A stretch of DNA of 64,000 nt from Crystallibacter sulfonylureivorans_A. Its GTDB lineage: Bacteria > Actinomycetota > Actinomycetes > Actinomycetales > Micrococcaceae. Shown here piece after piece: positions 24,717-32,631 of the stretch. Made by a program: the position numbers and the translations under genes. Location of the stretch: assembly GCF_047607445.1 (NCBI RefSeq), contig NZ_JBLKRT010000016.1:32637-96636 (forward strand), written 5' to 3'. The notes below the pieces were generated by a model. That model was not told where the DNA came from and made no database searches. It was given only the letters and a program-made list of their open reading frames with translations. Each line of letters opens with the position of its first letter. The stretch's first letter is position 1.

Positions 24717-25292
24717 CTACGTCAACCGGAGATCGGTGATGCAGGTGGCACCGTCGTCGCTGGTGGAAAAGTCCGCGCTGCCGCTGTGGCCGGCGTAGCT
24801 GACTTCAATGGTCCCTTGGACGTTGTCCGGAATCCAATAGCCGGCAAATCCGTTGCTGAAGGTTTCGGTCTGTTCCTTGACCAAGGTTTCCCCGGTGACG
24901 CCGTCGGTGATCTTGACGCTGATGCTCTTATTGCCCAGTTCACCCAGGCAAGTGGTCAGGCTGTGGAAGAAGCAATCATGGGTTTGGCTCAGGTACGGCG
25001 CGATTGAAATGTAGGAACGGTCCTCGGGCAGGGCCATCGCTAGTTCTTGGGCGCCGTCGCTGAGCAGCAGCTCGTCCTGTCGGACCGAGGCCATCAGATC
25101 GGCGGGGCGCTCGGCCACGTCCAGCCGGTCAAGGTGGTCGATGATGCCAGCCGCGTCCAAGCCGTCGAGCTGGTGTTCGGCAAGCAACCCGGAATCGGTG
25201 GCCGTGCCCTCCGATGCGGACTCCGTGCCTGCCGGGGCACAGGCGGTGAGCAAGAGGGACAGGGACACGGCGGCAAGGGCGGGACGTTTCAT
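24717..25292 (-). CDS. secreted lipoprotein of unknown function
   Basis: A 191-residue protein with a signal peptide (MKRPALAAVSLSLLLTAC) ending in the lipobox LTAC at residue 18; ATG 25292 is preferred over ATG 25313 because it puts the KR at the N-terminus. The mature protein is acidic, with a Ser/Thr-rich linker (APAGTESASEGTATDSG) and a C-terminal beta-rich half with paired Cys residues (HDCFFHSLTTCLGELG and DDGATCITD) that could form disulphides. The pattern recalls extracytoplasmic binding lipoproteins. No known family recognised. Confidence 0.72.
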   Translation of the reverse strand: MKRPALAAVSLSLLLTACAPAGTESASEGTATDSGLLAEHQLDGLDAAGIIDHLDRLDVAERPADLMASVRQDELLLSDGAQELAMALPEDRSYISIAPYLSQTHDCFFHSLTTCLGELGNKSISVKITDGVTGETLVKEQTETFSNGFAGYWIPDNVQGTIEVSYAGHSGSADFSTSDDGATCITDLRLT

Positions 25293-25339
25293 GATGTCTT
25301 CAGCCGATCGCATTTGATGGGGTTACGCAAAAGGAGGAC

Positions 25340-25368
25340 GACGACGGTGCTTGCGCGCCGCCGTCGTC
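25340..25368 (-). terminator. GACGACGG hairpin after the mobA-like gene
   Basis: GACGACGG (25340-25347) pairs with CCGTCGTC (25361-25368). On the minus strand it is followed by CCTCCTTTT, as in an intrinsic terminator, about 16-44 bases past the stop at 25384. Confidence 0.65.
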
Positions 25369-25383
25369 CCCCTGGTGTGCTGG

Positions 25384-27282
25384 TTAGTGCTGCGGCTGGC
25401 GGGCCGGCAGCAGCGGGGCGAAGAACTCGCCCAGTTCGGCCGTCGCGGTCAGCGGCAGGACGTTTGCCACGTACTGGTCCGGGCGAACCACCACGATGGC
25501 GCCGTCACGGGAGAGGCCTCGGACGTCGAAGATGTCCTCGTCCTTGGCGGTGCCGAAGACCTTTTCCAGGTTGGTCAGCTGGAACGGGCCGACCTGAGGC
25601 TTGAACACGGCGGGCACAGCGTTGATGTCAACGTCCTCGTGGTTCTGCTGGTAGATGACCTTCACATCAAACCAGGCGTCCAGGTCAGCGCCCTCCGGGG
25701 TGGCGGCCAGCGGCGAATCCTGTGCGGTGGCCAGCCATTCGCCCAGGTTCGCAACAGCCGCGGACTCTCCGGCCTTGGCCTGGTCGGCGAAGACGTAGAT
25801 GCGCCAGCGGCCGTCCGCCTCGGCGAGGTGGCCCAGGTGCAGTTGGTTGGTGTCGCACACGCGCGCGACCTTCGCGGACTTGAAGCGCTTGCCCACCGGG
25901 AAACCGGCGGCCAGCTCCTGGTGCTTGGCCTCTGCCGTGAGCATCGAGGAGGTGTACTCGGTCATGAAGCCGGCCGGGAATTCGGCGGTGCGCACGTAGA
26001 AGTCCTCTAGCTCCGAGGGATCGTTGAACTCCTCAGGCTTCTTCGCCATCATCGTCGACCATTCCTTGTCGAAGTCGATGAGGTTCTTGGCCACCACCTG
26101 GCGCTCGGCGGAGTAGGTGGAGAGCAGGCTCTCCGGGCTGCGGCCTTCCAGCACGTGCCCCAGCTTCCAGGCGATGTTGAAGCCGTCCTGCATGGAGACG
26201 TTCATGCCCTGGCCGGCCTTGGCGGAGTGTGTGTGGCAGGCGTCGCCAGTGATGAAGACGCGGGGCGTGCGGGTGCCTACGTCCTCGGGCAGCAGGTCAT
26301 CGAACCGGTCGGTGAGCCGGTGGCCCACCTCGTACACGCTGTGCCAGGCGACGTTGCGCACGTCCAGGGTGTACGGGGTCATGATTTCGTTCGCCTTAGC
26401 GATGATCTGTTCGATGGAGGTCTGGCGGACCTTGCCGTTGTCGTCGTCGGGGACCACGCCAAGGTCCACGTACATGCGGAACAGGTAGCCGCCTTCGCGC
26501 GGGATCAGCAGGATGGAGCCGCCGTCGTGCGACTGGATGGCGCACTTGGTGCGGATGTCCGGGAAGTCGGTGTTGGCCAGAACGTCCATGACGCCCCAGG
26601 CGTGGTTGGCGCTGTCGCCGGCCAGGGTGCTGCCGATTGAGGCGCGGACCTTGCTGCGGGCGCCGTCGCAGCCCACGACGTACTTGGCGTGGACAATACG
26701 TTCGGTGCCTTCATCCGGTCCGGCGCTGCGGACCAGCGTCACCTTCACGGGGTAGTCGCCCTCATCGGTTACTTCGAGGGTGCTGAAATCCCAGCCGTAG
26801 TCAGGCGTCAGGCGAGTGGGGGAGTTGGCGGCAACCTCGGCGAAGTAGTCGAGCACGCGGGCCTGGTTGACGATCAGGTGCGGGAACTCGCTGATGCCCA
26901 TCTCGTCGTCGACGGCACGGCCACCTCGGACAATGTTCCGGGGGTTCTCCGTGTCCGGGCGCCAGAAGTTCATCTCGGTGAGCCAGAACGCCTCGGCCGT
27001 GATCTGCTCGGCGAAGCCGAAGGCCTGGAAGGTTTCCACGCTGCGGGCCTGGATGCCGTCGGCCTGGCCGATGATCAGACGACCGTCGCGGCGCTCCACC
27101 AAGCGGGTGGTGATGTTCGGGAACTGGGCCAGCTGGGCGGCGGCGAGCATGCCCGCCGGTCCGGAGCCGACAATGAGGACGTCGACCTCGTCGGGAAGTT
27201 CCTCGGGGCGGTCGATGCCGACGCCTGCGGCGGGCTTGACCCGGGGATCGCCTGATACGTAGCCGTGATGGTGGAACTGCAC
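25384..27282 (-). CDS. mobA: MobA-like 3-hydroxybenzoate 4-monooxygenase
   Basis: A 632-residue flavin hydroxylase of the phenol 2-monooxygenase type. Seen: GxGxxG in VLIVGSGPAGMLAAAQLAQ (about residues 36-54), the mobA-like GQADGIQARSVETFQAFGFAEQI, DG in VGCDGARSKVRASIG, GD in FITGDACHTHSAKAGQGMNVSMQDGFNIAWKLGHVL, and a C-terminal thioredoxin-like domain (from about residue 480), which sets this type apart from shorter class A enzymes. It would hydroxylate 3-hydroxybenzoate to protocatechuate using NADPH. The start is GTG with AGGA seven bases upstream. Two IclR-like operator repeats lie in the promoter; no regulator gene adjoins it. A phenol or resorcinol substrate is the main alternative. 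Confidence 0.82.
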   Translation of the reverse strand: MQFHHHGYVSGDPRVKPAAGVGIDRPEELPDEVDVLIVGSGPAGMLAAAQLAQFPNITTRLVERRDGRLIIGQADGIQARSVETFQAFGFAEQITAEAFWLTEMNFWRPDTENPRNIVRGGRAVDDEMGISEFPHLIVNQARVLDYFAEVAANSPTRLTPDYGWDFSTLEVTDEGDYPVKVTLVRSAGPDEGTERIVHAKYVVGCDGARSKVRASIGSTLAGDSANHAWGVMDVLANTDFPDIRTKCAIQSHDGGSILLIPREGGYLFRMYVDLGVVPDDDNGKVRQTSIEQIIAKANEIMTPYTLDVRNVAWHSVYEVGHRLTDRFDDLLPEDVGTRTPRVFITGDACHTHSAKAGQGMNVSMQDGFNIAWKLGHVLEGRSPESLLSTYSAERQVVAKNLIDFDKEWSTMMAKKPEEFNDPSELEDFYVRTAEFPAGFMTEYTSSMLTAEAKHQELAAGFPVGKRFKSAKVARVCDTNQLHLGHLAEADGRWRIYVFADQAKAGESAAVANLGEWLATAQDSPLAATPEGADLDAWFDVKVIYQQNHEDVDINAVPAVFKPQVGPFQLTNLEKVFGTAKDEDIFDVRGLSRDGAIVVVRPDQYVANVLPLTATAELGEFFAPLLPARQPQH

Positions 27283-27770
27283 GGGATGTCCTCACTTCGT
27301 TGTGCCGTTGGCGGCTGGCCTGTTCTATATTTGAACACCGGGTTCTATAACTGAATAGCCGGTCGGTTTAGCTACTGTACGACAAACATGACGCAGCTAA
27401 CAAGTAATCCAAGTAACAGTGTGAGAGGTGCAACGGGGCGGCTAGGAAGGTGTTTGGCTGGCCGCATACGGTCGGGCGGATGAACGTCGATTACGGCCAA
27501 ACCGGGGACTCGCTGCGTCGACGGTCAGGCCCGCCCGTTCAGTCTGCGCCACATTGATGTTCTGAGGAGAAGGCCTCCTGATGCTCCGGGTGCGGCGCAT
27601 ATGGCGGTGCGGGGCGGCTGCGATCTGGAGGGCCAGTCCTGCTTGGGCTGCTGCGACCAATGTGGCGCATCCTGTACGGCGCACCGAGACCTCAAGAAGC
27701 GCCTACCCAAACCGGTGCCAGAACACCGCCACCGCCCCGAGGACTCAAGAAGCCCTGGCCCAGCCCAATG
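27283..27770. other. 488-base intergenic region: mobA promoter plus unexplained sequence
   Basis: The right-hand part from about 27283 to 27360 holds the mobA promoter and two operator-like repeats. From about 27400 to 27770 there are only short frames with low-information, Arg/Pro-rich translations and no ribosome sites, such as one on the minus strand at 27442-27684. It may be a decayed gene remnant, possibly of the missing regulator, but nothing can be named. Confidence 0.5.
27321..27357 (-). promoter_or_regulatory. two tandem IclR-type operator repeats upstream of mobA
   Basis: TGTTC-TATATTT-GAACA (27321-27337) is an inverted repeat with 5-base arms and a 7-base spacer; GGTTC-TATAACT-GAATA (27341-27357) repeats it imperfectly 20 bases away. 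Paired sites of this spacing are typical of IclR-family regulators of aromatic catabolism. Confidence 0.6.
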
Positions 27771-29048
27771 TCAGGACACCGCTACTCTCCTGGCCGCCCG
27801 GCCGTGCACCAGGTAATACAGCGGGATGCAGGCGACCATCAGCCCGCCCAGCCAGGCGTACATGCCGTCGAAGCCGGTCAGCGGCACCAGCAGGCCCAGC
27901 AGCACCGGGCCCAGGCCGGTGCCGATGTCCAGCATCAGGTAGTAGGTGGCCAGCGCGGTGCCGAACCGGCGCTCCGGAACCAGTCCAACGGTGATGGCCT
28001 GCGTGCCCGGAAGCAGGGTGCCGAAGCCCAGCCCGCTCAGCACCGCGGAGGCGACCACCACCCAGACCGCCGGTACCAGTGCCAGAAGCGCCAGTCCCGC
28101 GGCGAACAACGCCATGGCGGGGTAGATCACCGCGTTGTCGCCCCGGCGGTCCTGGATCCTGCCGGCGGTCAGCCGCGACACCAGCACGGCGGCGGCGAAC
28201 ACGCCAAAGAACAGTGCGGCGGCATCCGCGGCACCGGCTTCGTCCGCGTACGAGGCCAAGAAGGAGAGCACTCCGGAGTAGGTCAGGCCGGCAACCAACA
28301 GCACCGTGGTGATCGGTAGGACCCTCGGCTCGAAAACCTTCGACAGCAGGGCGGCGGGCCTCCGTTCCGGTTTCTGCGGCCCGCCGCCAGCGTCGCGTTG
28401 ATTCACGACGGCGGCGGGTGCCGACGGTGCCTCGGGCAACCGCAGGAGGAGGGTCACCAGCATCGCGGCCACGGAACAGACCGCACAGAAGAGGAAGACG
28501 CCGTCGTAATTGCCGTCCGTCACCAGCAGCACCGCCATCAGCGGCCCGATCGCGGTGGCCAGCGTGGTCGAGACTGCGAAATAGCCGGTGCCTTCGCTGC
28601 GCCGGCTCGGCGGAATCAGCGCCTGGGCCCCGGCTGTGACCGCCGTGTTGGCTAGGCCGAACGCCACACCGTGGGCCAGTCGCAGCGCCAGCAGCATCGT
28701 GATGGAACCCGCCGGGATATATAACAGCGACACCGCCACGAAAGCGGCCAGGCTGATCAGCAAGACCCGCCGCCGGCCAACATTGTCGATCAGCGGCCCA
28801 GCGAAGAACCGCGAGATCAGCGCCCCGACGATGAATGCGCTGGAGGCGAAACCGGCCCCGGCGTCGGAGGCCAGAAACCGCTGCGCCGCATAGAGCGCCA
28901 GGGACGTCATCAGCAGGTAGAACACGATGTAGATGAACAGGTTGGTGCCGATGGCCAGCACAAAGTTCCTGCTCCACAGCTTCTCCTGCACGCGCTCGGC
29001 CTCCTTGGCTGCTCGGTCCCGGACATCGTTGCCATGGCCGGACGCCAC
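27771..29048 (-). CDS. MFS transporter (drug:H+ antiporter-like)
   Basis: A 425-residue twelve-helix protein of the major facilitator superfamily. After a short basic/acidic N-terminus (EAERVQEKLWSRNFVLAIGTNLFIYIVFYLLMTSLALYAAQRF) come the motif-A loop GPLIDNVGRRRVLL and, in the second half, a parallel GRIQDRRGDNAV loop. It is likely an efflux carrier for a hydrophobic small molecule. The GTG start at 29048 has no clear ribosome site, so a later start may be used. It may share the IclR/mobA neighbourhood, but nothing ties it to one substrate. Confidence 0.8.
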   Translation of the reverse strand: MASGHGNDVRDRAAKEAERVQEKLWSRNFVLAIGTNLFIYIVFYLLMTSLALYAAQRFLASDAGAGFASSAFIVGALISRFFAGPLIDNVGRRRVLLISLAAFVAVSLLYIPAGSITMLLALRLAHGVAFGLANTAVTAGAQALIPPSRRSEGTGYFAVSTTLATAIGPLMAVLLVTDGNYDGVFLFCAVCSVAAMLVTLLLRLPEAPSAPAAVVNQRDAGGGPQKPERRPAALLSKVFEPRVLPITTVLLVAGLTYSGVLSFLASYADEAGAADAAALFFGVFAAAVLVSRLTAGRIQDRRGDNAVIYPAMALFAAGLALLALVPAVWVVVASAVLSGLGFGTLLPGTQAITVGLVPERRFGTALATYYLMLDIGTGLGPVLLGLLVPLTGFDGMYAWLGGLMVACIPLYYLVHGRAARRVAVS

Positions 29049-29111
29049 CGATGAACCTAGCTTCCGATTATGCCGTTGGCGGGCAGCGAGCGGTGGGGCA
29101 TGACGCGCTGA

Positions 29112-29126
29112 GACGGCACCGCCGTC
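29112..29126 (-). terminator. short GACGGC-ACC-GCCGTC hairpin
   Basis: Six-base arms with a 3-base loop immediately past the minus-strand stop at 29131, followed by CAG. Weak on its own, but it carries the recurrent CCGCCGTCGT word of the window's gene ends. Confidence 0.4.
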
Positions 29127-29130
29127 GTCC

Positions 29131-30423
29131 TCAGGGACGTGGGTACCGCCGCTCGGAGGCCTGCACTGCGGACAGGCCGGCTACCGTAAAAGCCAGCGTC
29201 AGGGCAAGGACCAGGAGCAGTGGAGCGGTCCAGCCGCCGGTCAAGGTGTGCAGCCACCCGGCCACTGGCGGGGCGCAGGTCGCGGCCAGATATCCGCCGG
29301 TCTGGATGCGGGCGGAGGCGGTTGCTGCCTCCTGGTCCGTGCGGGCCACGCGGGGGATGACGGAGAAGATCGCGGTAAATCCACCGCCCTGGGCGATGCC
29401 GCCCGTGACGGACCACAGGAGGTAGGCGTCGGGTGCAAGCAGGAGCCCGATGGGCAGCGAAATCCACAGCACGGCAATCCCCGCCGTCGGCACCCAGAGC
29501 CGAGTGCGCGCCGCCAGAAGCGGCACTCCGAGCGCGCCGACAATGGCGGCGACCTGGAACAGGGATGCACTGGCGCCGGACGCCGTAGCGGACAGTCCCC
29601 GGACGTCGGCCAGCAGCAGCGGCAGCCAGGTGGTGGTGGCGTAGTAAGCGGCCGACTGCCCGCAGAACGCCACGGTCAGCACCACAACGATCCACCGGTT
29701 GCTCCGTCCGCGGAGGGACGTCGATGCAGTGGCCCCAGGGGCGTCCGGCCCGTCGGCGCCCCGGCCGCCGGCAGCCGCTGGGCGGCCGGATGGCCCTTCC
29801 GGCCCCGCGCCGCTGTGGTCTGACGCCAGCGCTGCGCGGCGGCGACGCGCGGTCGGCAGCCAGTAGGCCAAGCCGATGGCCACCACCACGGCCCAGGCCG
29901 CCAACGCCCACCGCCACCCCACCAGCGCAGCCAGTGGGGCGGTGGTTAGCACTGCTGCCATGGACCCGACGTTCATGATGGCCGAGTACGCGCCGGTGAC
30001 TGCGGACACCCGGTTCCACGGCACATCGCGGCGGATCAGCACCGGCACCACAATGTTGCCCAGCGTGATGGAGACGGAGATGATCGCCGTGCCGGCAAAA
30101 ACCACCGAAGCCGGGCCCAGGGAACGGATCACCGTCCCGGCCAGCACGCCGCCCAGGCACAGCAGCACGGTGGCTTCGGGGCCCCACCGGCTGATGGTGC
30201 GGGTAGCCAATGGGGTGGCCAGCGCGAAGATCAGCACCGGAAGTCCGGTGAGCAGGCCCGCTCCGGCAGCGGTCAAACCGATGTCCGCCTGGATCTCGCC
30301 AAGGACCGCGGTCGGCGCGATGATCGGGGCCCGCAGGCTGATGGCGAGCATGGCAATCCCCAGAACCACCCACGGCAACAACGGCCGGGAAGCAAACACG
30401 CGGTCCGTAGCTGGCTCCTTCAC
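29131..30423 (-). CDS. MFS transporter, CynX/NimT-like
   Basis: A 430-residue twelve-helix permease. The N-terminal half (LPWVVLGIAMLAISLRAPIIAPTAVLGEIQADIGLTAAGAGLLTGLPVLIFALATPLATR, read in pieces) matches the cyanate/nitroimidazole carrier subgroup (CynX/NimT), with a Gly/Ala/Pro-rich cytoplasmic loop in the middle (GPEGPSGRPAAAGGRGADGPDAPGATA). Likely exports or imports a small anion or drug. The ATG at 30423 is the first clear start. It lies beside the IclR gene with 90 bases between them. Confidence 0.82.
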   Translation of the reverse strand: MKEPATDRVFASRPLLPWVVLGIAMLAISLRAPIIAPTAVLGEIQADIGLTAAGAGLLTGLPVLIFALATPLATRTISRWGPEATVLLCLGGVLAGTVIRSLGPASVVFAGTAIISVSITLGNIVVPVLIRRDVPWNRVSAVTGAYSAIMNVGSMAAVLTTAPLAALVGWRWALAAWAVVVAIGLAYWLPTARRRRAALASDHSGAGPEGPSGRPAAAGGRGADGPDAPGATASTSLRGRSNRWIVVVLTVAFCGQSAAYYATTTWLPLLLADVRGLSATASGASASLFQVAAIVGALGVPLLAARTRLWVPTAGIAVLWISLPIGLLLAPDAYLLWSVTGGIAQGGGFTAIFSVIPRVARTDQEAATASARIQTGGYLAATCAPPVAGWLHTLTGGWTAPLLLVLALTLAFTVAGLSAVQASERRYPRP

Positions 30424-30513
30424 TTGGTTTCGCGGTGGTCCGGAGTCCGGCAGCCACCTCAGCCACCCTACCGAATCAGCCGGTCGGGCTCCGGCAGGCG
30501 CTCGGGGCGGCGG

Positions 30514-31272
30514 CTAGCCCAGGTAGTTCTGCTTCAGGTCCGCGCTCACCGCATGGGCCGCGGGCGCCAGGACCTCGAGGACCGGGGCGGCTCGGAAACC
30601 GTCAGTCGGGACGACGACGGCGATGGACGCCACGGCGTGTCCGTAGGGGCCCTTGATCGGGACGGCGACGGCGGTGGCGTCCGGGTGGATGTAGCCGCGG
30701 GTCACCGCGTGGCCTTCGCGGCGGACCTTGGCCAGAACCGGCCGCAGGTCGGCGCTGCTGGGATGCGGCTCGACCGAGAACCGCGGGCGCGGCAGGCCCA
30801 GGACCTCTTCCTGCCGTTCGGGCGGTGCGTCGGCAACCAGGACCAGGCCGCTGGATGTGGCGTACCACGGGATGCGGCCGCCGACCTTGGTGAAGTTGAC
30901 CACCGACTCCGGTGCTGACAGGCGCTCGAGGTATAGGATCTCGCCGCCCTGCAGGATGCCGAGCTGGGCGTGCTGCTTCAGCCGGTCGCGGACTCGCTCG
31001 AGATGCGGCAGCGCGATTTCACGCAGGCCCACAACACCCGGGGCGCGCACCGCCAGCTCCCACAGCCGGACACCAAGGATGACTTCCCGGCCGCGCCGCT
31101 CCAGCAGCCCGAGAGCGACCAGCTCGGTGACGATGCCATGCGCAGTGGCCATCGGCAGGCCGGTGCGGGCAGCGATCTGGGTCAGCGTCAGCTCATTGCT
31201 GGAGGGGTCGAATGCCTCCAGTACATCGACTGCGCGCGAGATGGCAGACCGGCCGCCGGAAGACCTGGCCAC
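30514..31272 (-). CDS. IclR-family transcriptional regulator
   Basis: A 252-residue protein. The N-terminal winged helix is SAISRAVDVLEAFDPSSNELTLTQIAARTGLPMATAHGIVTELVALGLLERRGR, then the effector domain with GVRLWELAVRAPGVVGLREIALPHLERVRDRLKQHAQLGILQGGEILYLERL, characteristic of IclR regulators of aromatic and acetate metabolism. It is divergent from the P450 gene, 117 bases apart, and that region has an ATTCG/CGAAT repeat, so it most likely controls the P450/transporter/ferredoxin operon; whether it also controls mobA at 25384 is open. Confidence 0.88.
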   Translation of the reverse strand: MARSSGGRSAISRAVDVLEAFDPSSNELTLTQIAARTGLPMATAHGIVTELVALGLLERRGREVILGVRLWELAVRAPGVVGLREIALPHLERVRDRLKQHAQLGILQGGEILYLERLSAPESVVNFTKVGGRIPWYATSSGLVLVADAPPERQEEVLGLPRPRFSVEPHPSSADLRPVLAKVRREGHAVTRGYIHPDATAVAVPIKGPYGHAVASIAVVVPTDGFRAAPVLEVLAPAAHAVSADLKQNYLG

Positions 31273-31289
31273 GTCACCGACCGCTACTT

Positions 31290-31306
31290 ATTCGCATGAT
31301 ACGAAT
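31290..31306. promoter_or_regulatory. IclR-type operator candidate between iclR and the P450 gene
   Basis: ATTCG-CATGATA-CGAAT: 5-base arms with a 7-base spacer, the same geometry as the repeats upstream of mobA (TGTTC-N7-GAACA), though arm sequences differ. Located 84 bases before the P450 start and 18 before the regulator start. Confidence 0.5.
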
Positions 31307-31389
31307 TCTACGCACGCGCTGTTGTGATCTGCACCATGCTTTCGGCAGGACCCGGCGATGGCCGGGCCTGACTGACCGAAAGGCGGATC

Positions 31390-32589
31390 ATGACGATCGC
31401 ACCGACTGCCACCGCGCAGACCTTGCCGGAGGCCGCTTGGCTGGAGCCGACCGAGCTGGCCCGCGACCCGTATCGGAGCTATGCCCGGCTGCGCGAGGAG
31501 ACGCCGGTGGCCTGGTCTCCCGCGGTGAAGAAGGTCCTCATTTCCAGCTACGACGGCTGCAGCTTCGGCGAGCGGCATCCGGAGATCTTCTCCTCCAACG
31601 TTTCCGGCGGCACCATGGTCCGGGCCATGGGCGGGCAGCCGATGATCCGCAAGGACGACCCGGAGCATGCGGCGGAGCGGGCACCGATGAACCGCACGCT
31701 GCGGCCCAAGCAAATCATGGAGATCTGGGCCGCGAAGTTCGAGGCGAACGCCTGCCACTACCTGAACCGCATGCTGGACGCAGGCAACGGCAAAGCCGAC
31801 CTGAATCTCGACTTTGCCAAACCGCTGGCCGCCAAGAACCTGTGCGACATGCTGGGCATGACCAGCGTGGAGCCGCTGGATCTGGCCCGCTGGTCCCGCG
31901 ACTTCATAGCTGGCACCGGCAACGTGCTGGATCAGCAGGAGATCTGGGACCGCTGCGAGGTCTCGCGGATGGAATGCGATGCCGCCTTGGACGAGACGAT
32001 TGCCCGACTGCGCCGCACCCCGGACGCGTCCATTACCTCGATGCTGCTGGAATCCGGCATGGATGAGGACAAGGTCCGCAACAACGTGAAGCTGGCCATC
32101 TCCGGCGGGGTGAACGAACCGCAGCACATGATCACGAACCTGGTCTGGCTGCTGGACCGCGCGCCAGGGCAGAAGGCCGAACTGCTGGCCGACCCCGGAT
32201 TGTGGAAGCAGGCCTTCACCGAGGGCACCCGATATTTCTCCCCGATCGGCATGATCACCCGGGAAACGGTGTCCGACGTCGTTGTTTCAGGAGTTGCCAT
32301 CCCCGCCGGGACGCAGGTGGGGATGATCCTCGCCTCCGCGAACCGGGACCGGAACCAATTCACCCACCCGGACGAGTTCGATATCCACCGCAGTGGCGGG
32401 CCGAACCTGGCTTTCGGCAGCGGCGTGCACCAGTGCGCCGGTAAGTGGGCCGCGCAGAAAGCGGTCGGCGAGATCGCCGTGCCGATGCTGTACCGGGAAC
32501 TGCCGGAGCTGCGCCAGGACCCGGACCGGAGCGAGACCTGGGACGGCTGGGTCTTCCGCGGCCTGACCAGCCTTCCGGTCGCCTGGTAA
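31390..32589 (+). CDS. cytochrome P450, CYP255-like O-dealkylase candidate
   Basis: A 399-residue class I bacterial P450. Seen: heme ligand Cys349 in LAFGSGVHQCAGKWAAQ, K-helix ExxR in EGTRYF (Glu278, Arg281), and an I-helix SGGVNEPQHMITNL in which the usual acid-Thr pair is Glu243-Pro244. The C-terminus WDGWVFRGLTSLPVAW and the EP I-helix recall guaiacol O-demethylases of the CYP255/GcoA type, though overall similarity is only moderate from memory. It would use the [2Fe-2S] ferredoxin encoded two genes on. A transporter gene follows by 42 bases, so the operon imports, dealkylates and processes an aromatic ether or related acid. No reductase gene is adjacent. Confidence 0.82.
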   Translation: MTIAPTATAQTLPEAAWLEPTELARDPYRSYARLREETPVAWSPAVKKVLISSYDGCSFGERHPEIFSSNVSGGTMVRAMGGQPMIRKDDPEHAAERAPMNRTLRPKQIMEIWAAKFEANACHYLNRMLDAGNGKADLNLDFAKPLAAKNLCDMLGMTSVEPLDLARWSRDFIAGTGNVLDQQEIWDRCEVSRMECDAALDETIARLRRTPDASITSMLLESGMDEDKVRNNVKLAISGGVNEPQHMITNLVWLLDRAPGQKAELLADPGLWKQAFTEGTRYFSPIGMITRETVSDVVVSGVAIPAGTQVGMILASANRDRNQFTHPDEFDIHRSGGPNLAFGSGVHQCAGKWAAQKAVGEIAVPMLYRELPELRQDPDRSETWDGWVFRGLTSLPVAW

Positions 32590-32631
32590 TCCAACCACCC
32601 GCACCACCCTCACCCATCCATCAGAAGGACG

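Noticed and set aside
27442..27684. An 80-codon minus-strand gene in the mobA-MFS gap
   Set aside because: No ribosome site and no recognisable family; possibly remnant sequence only.
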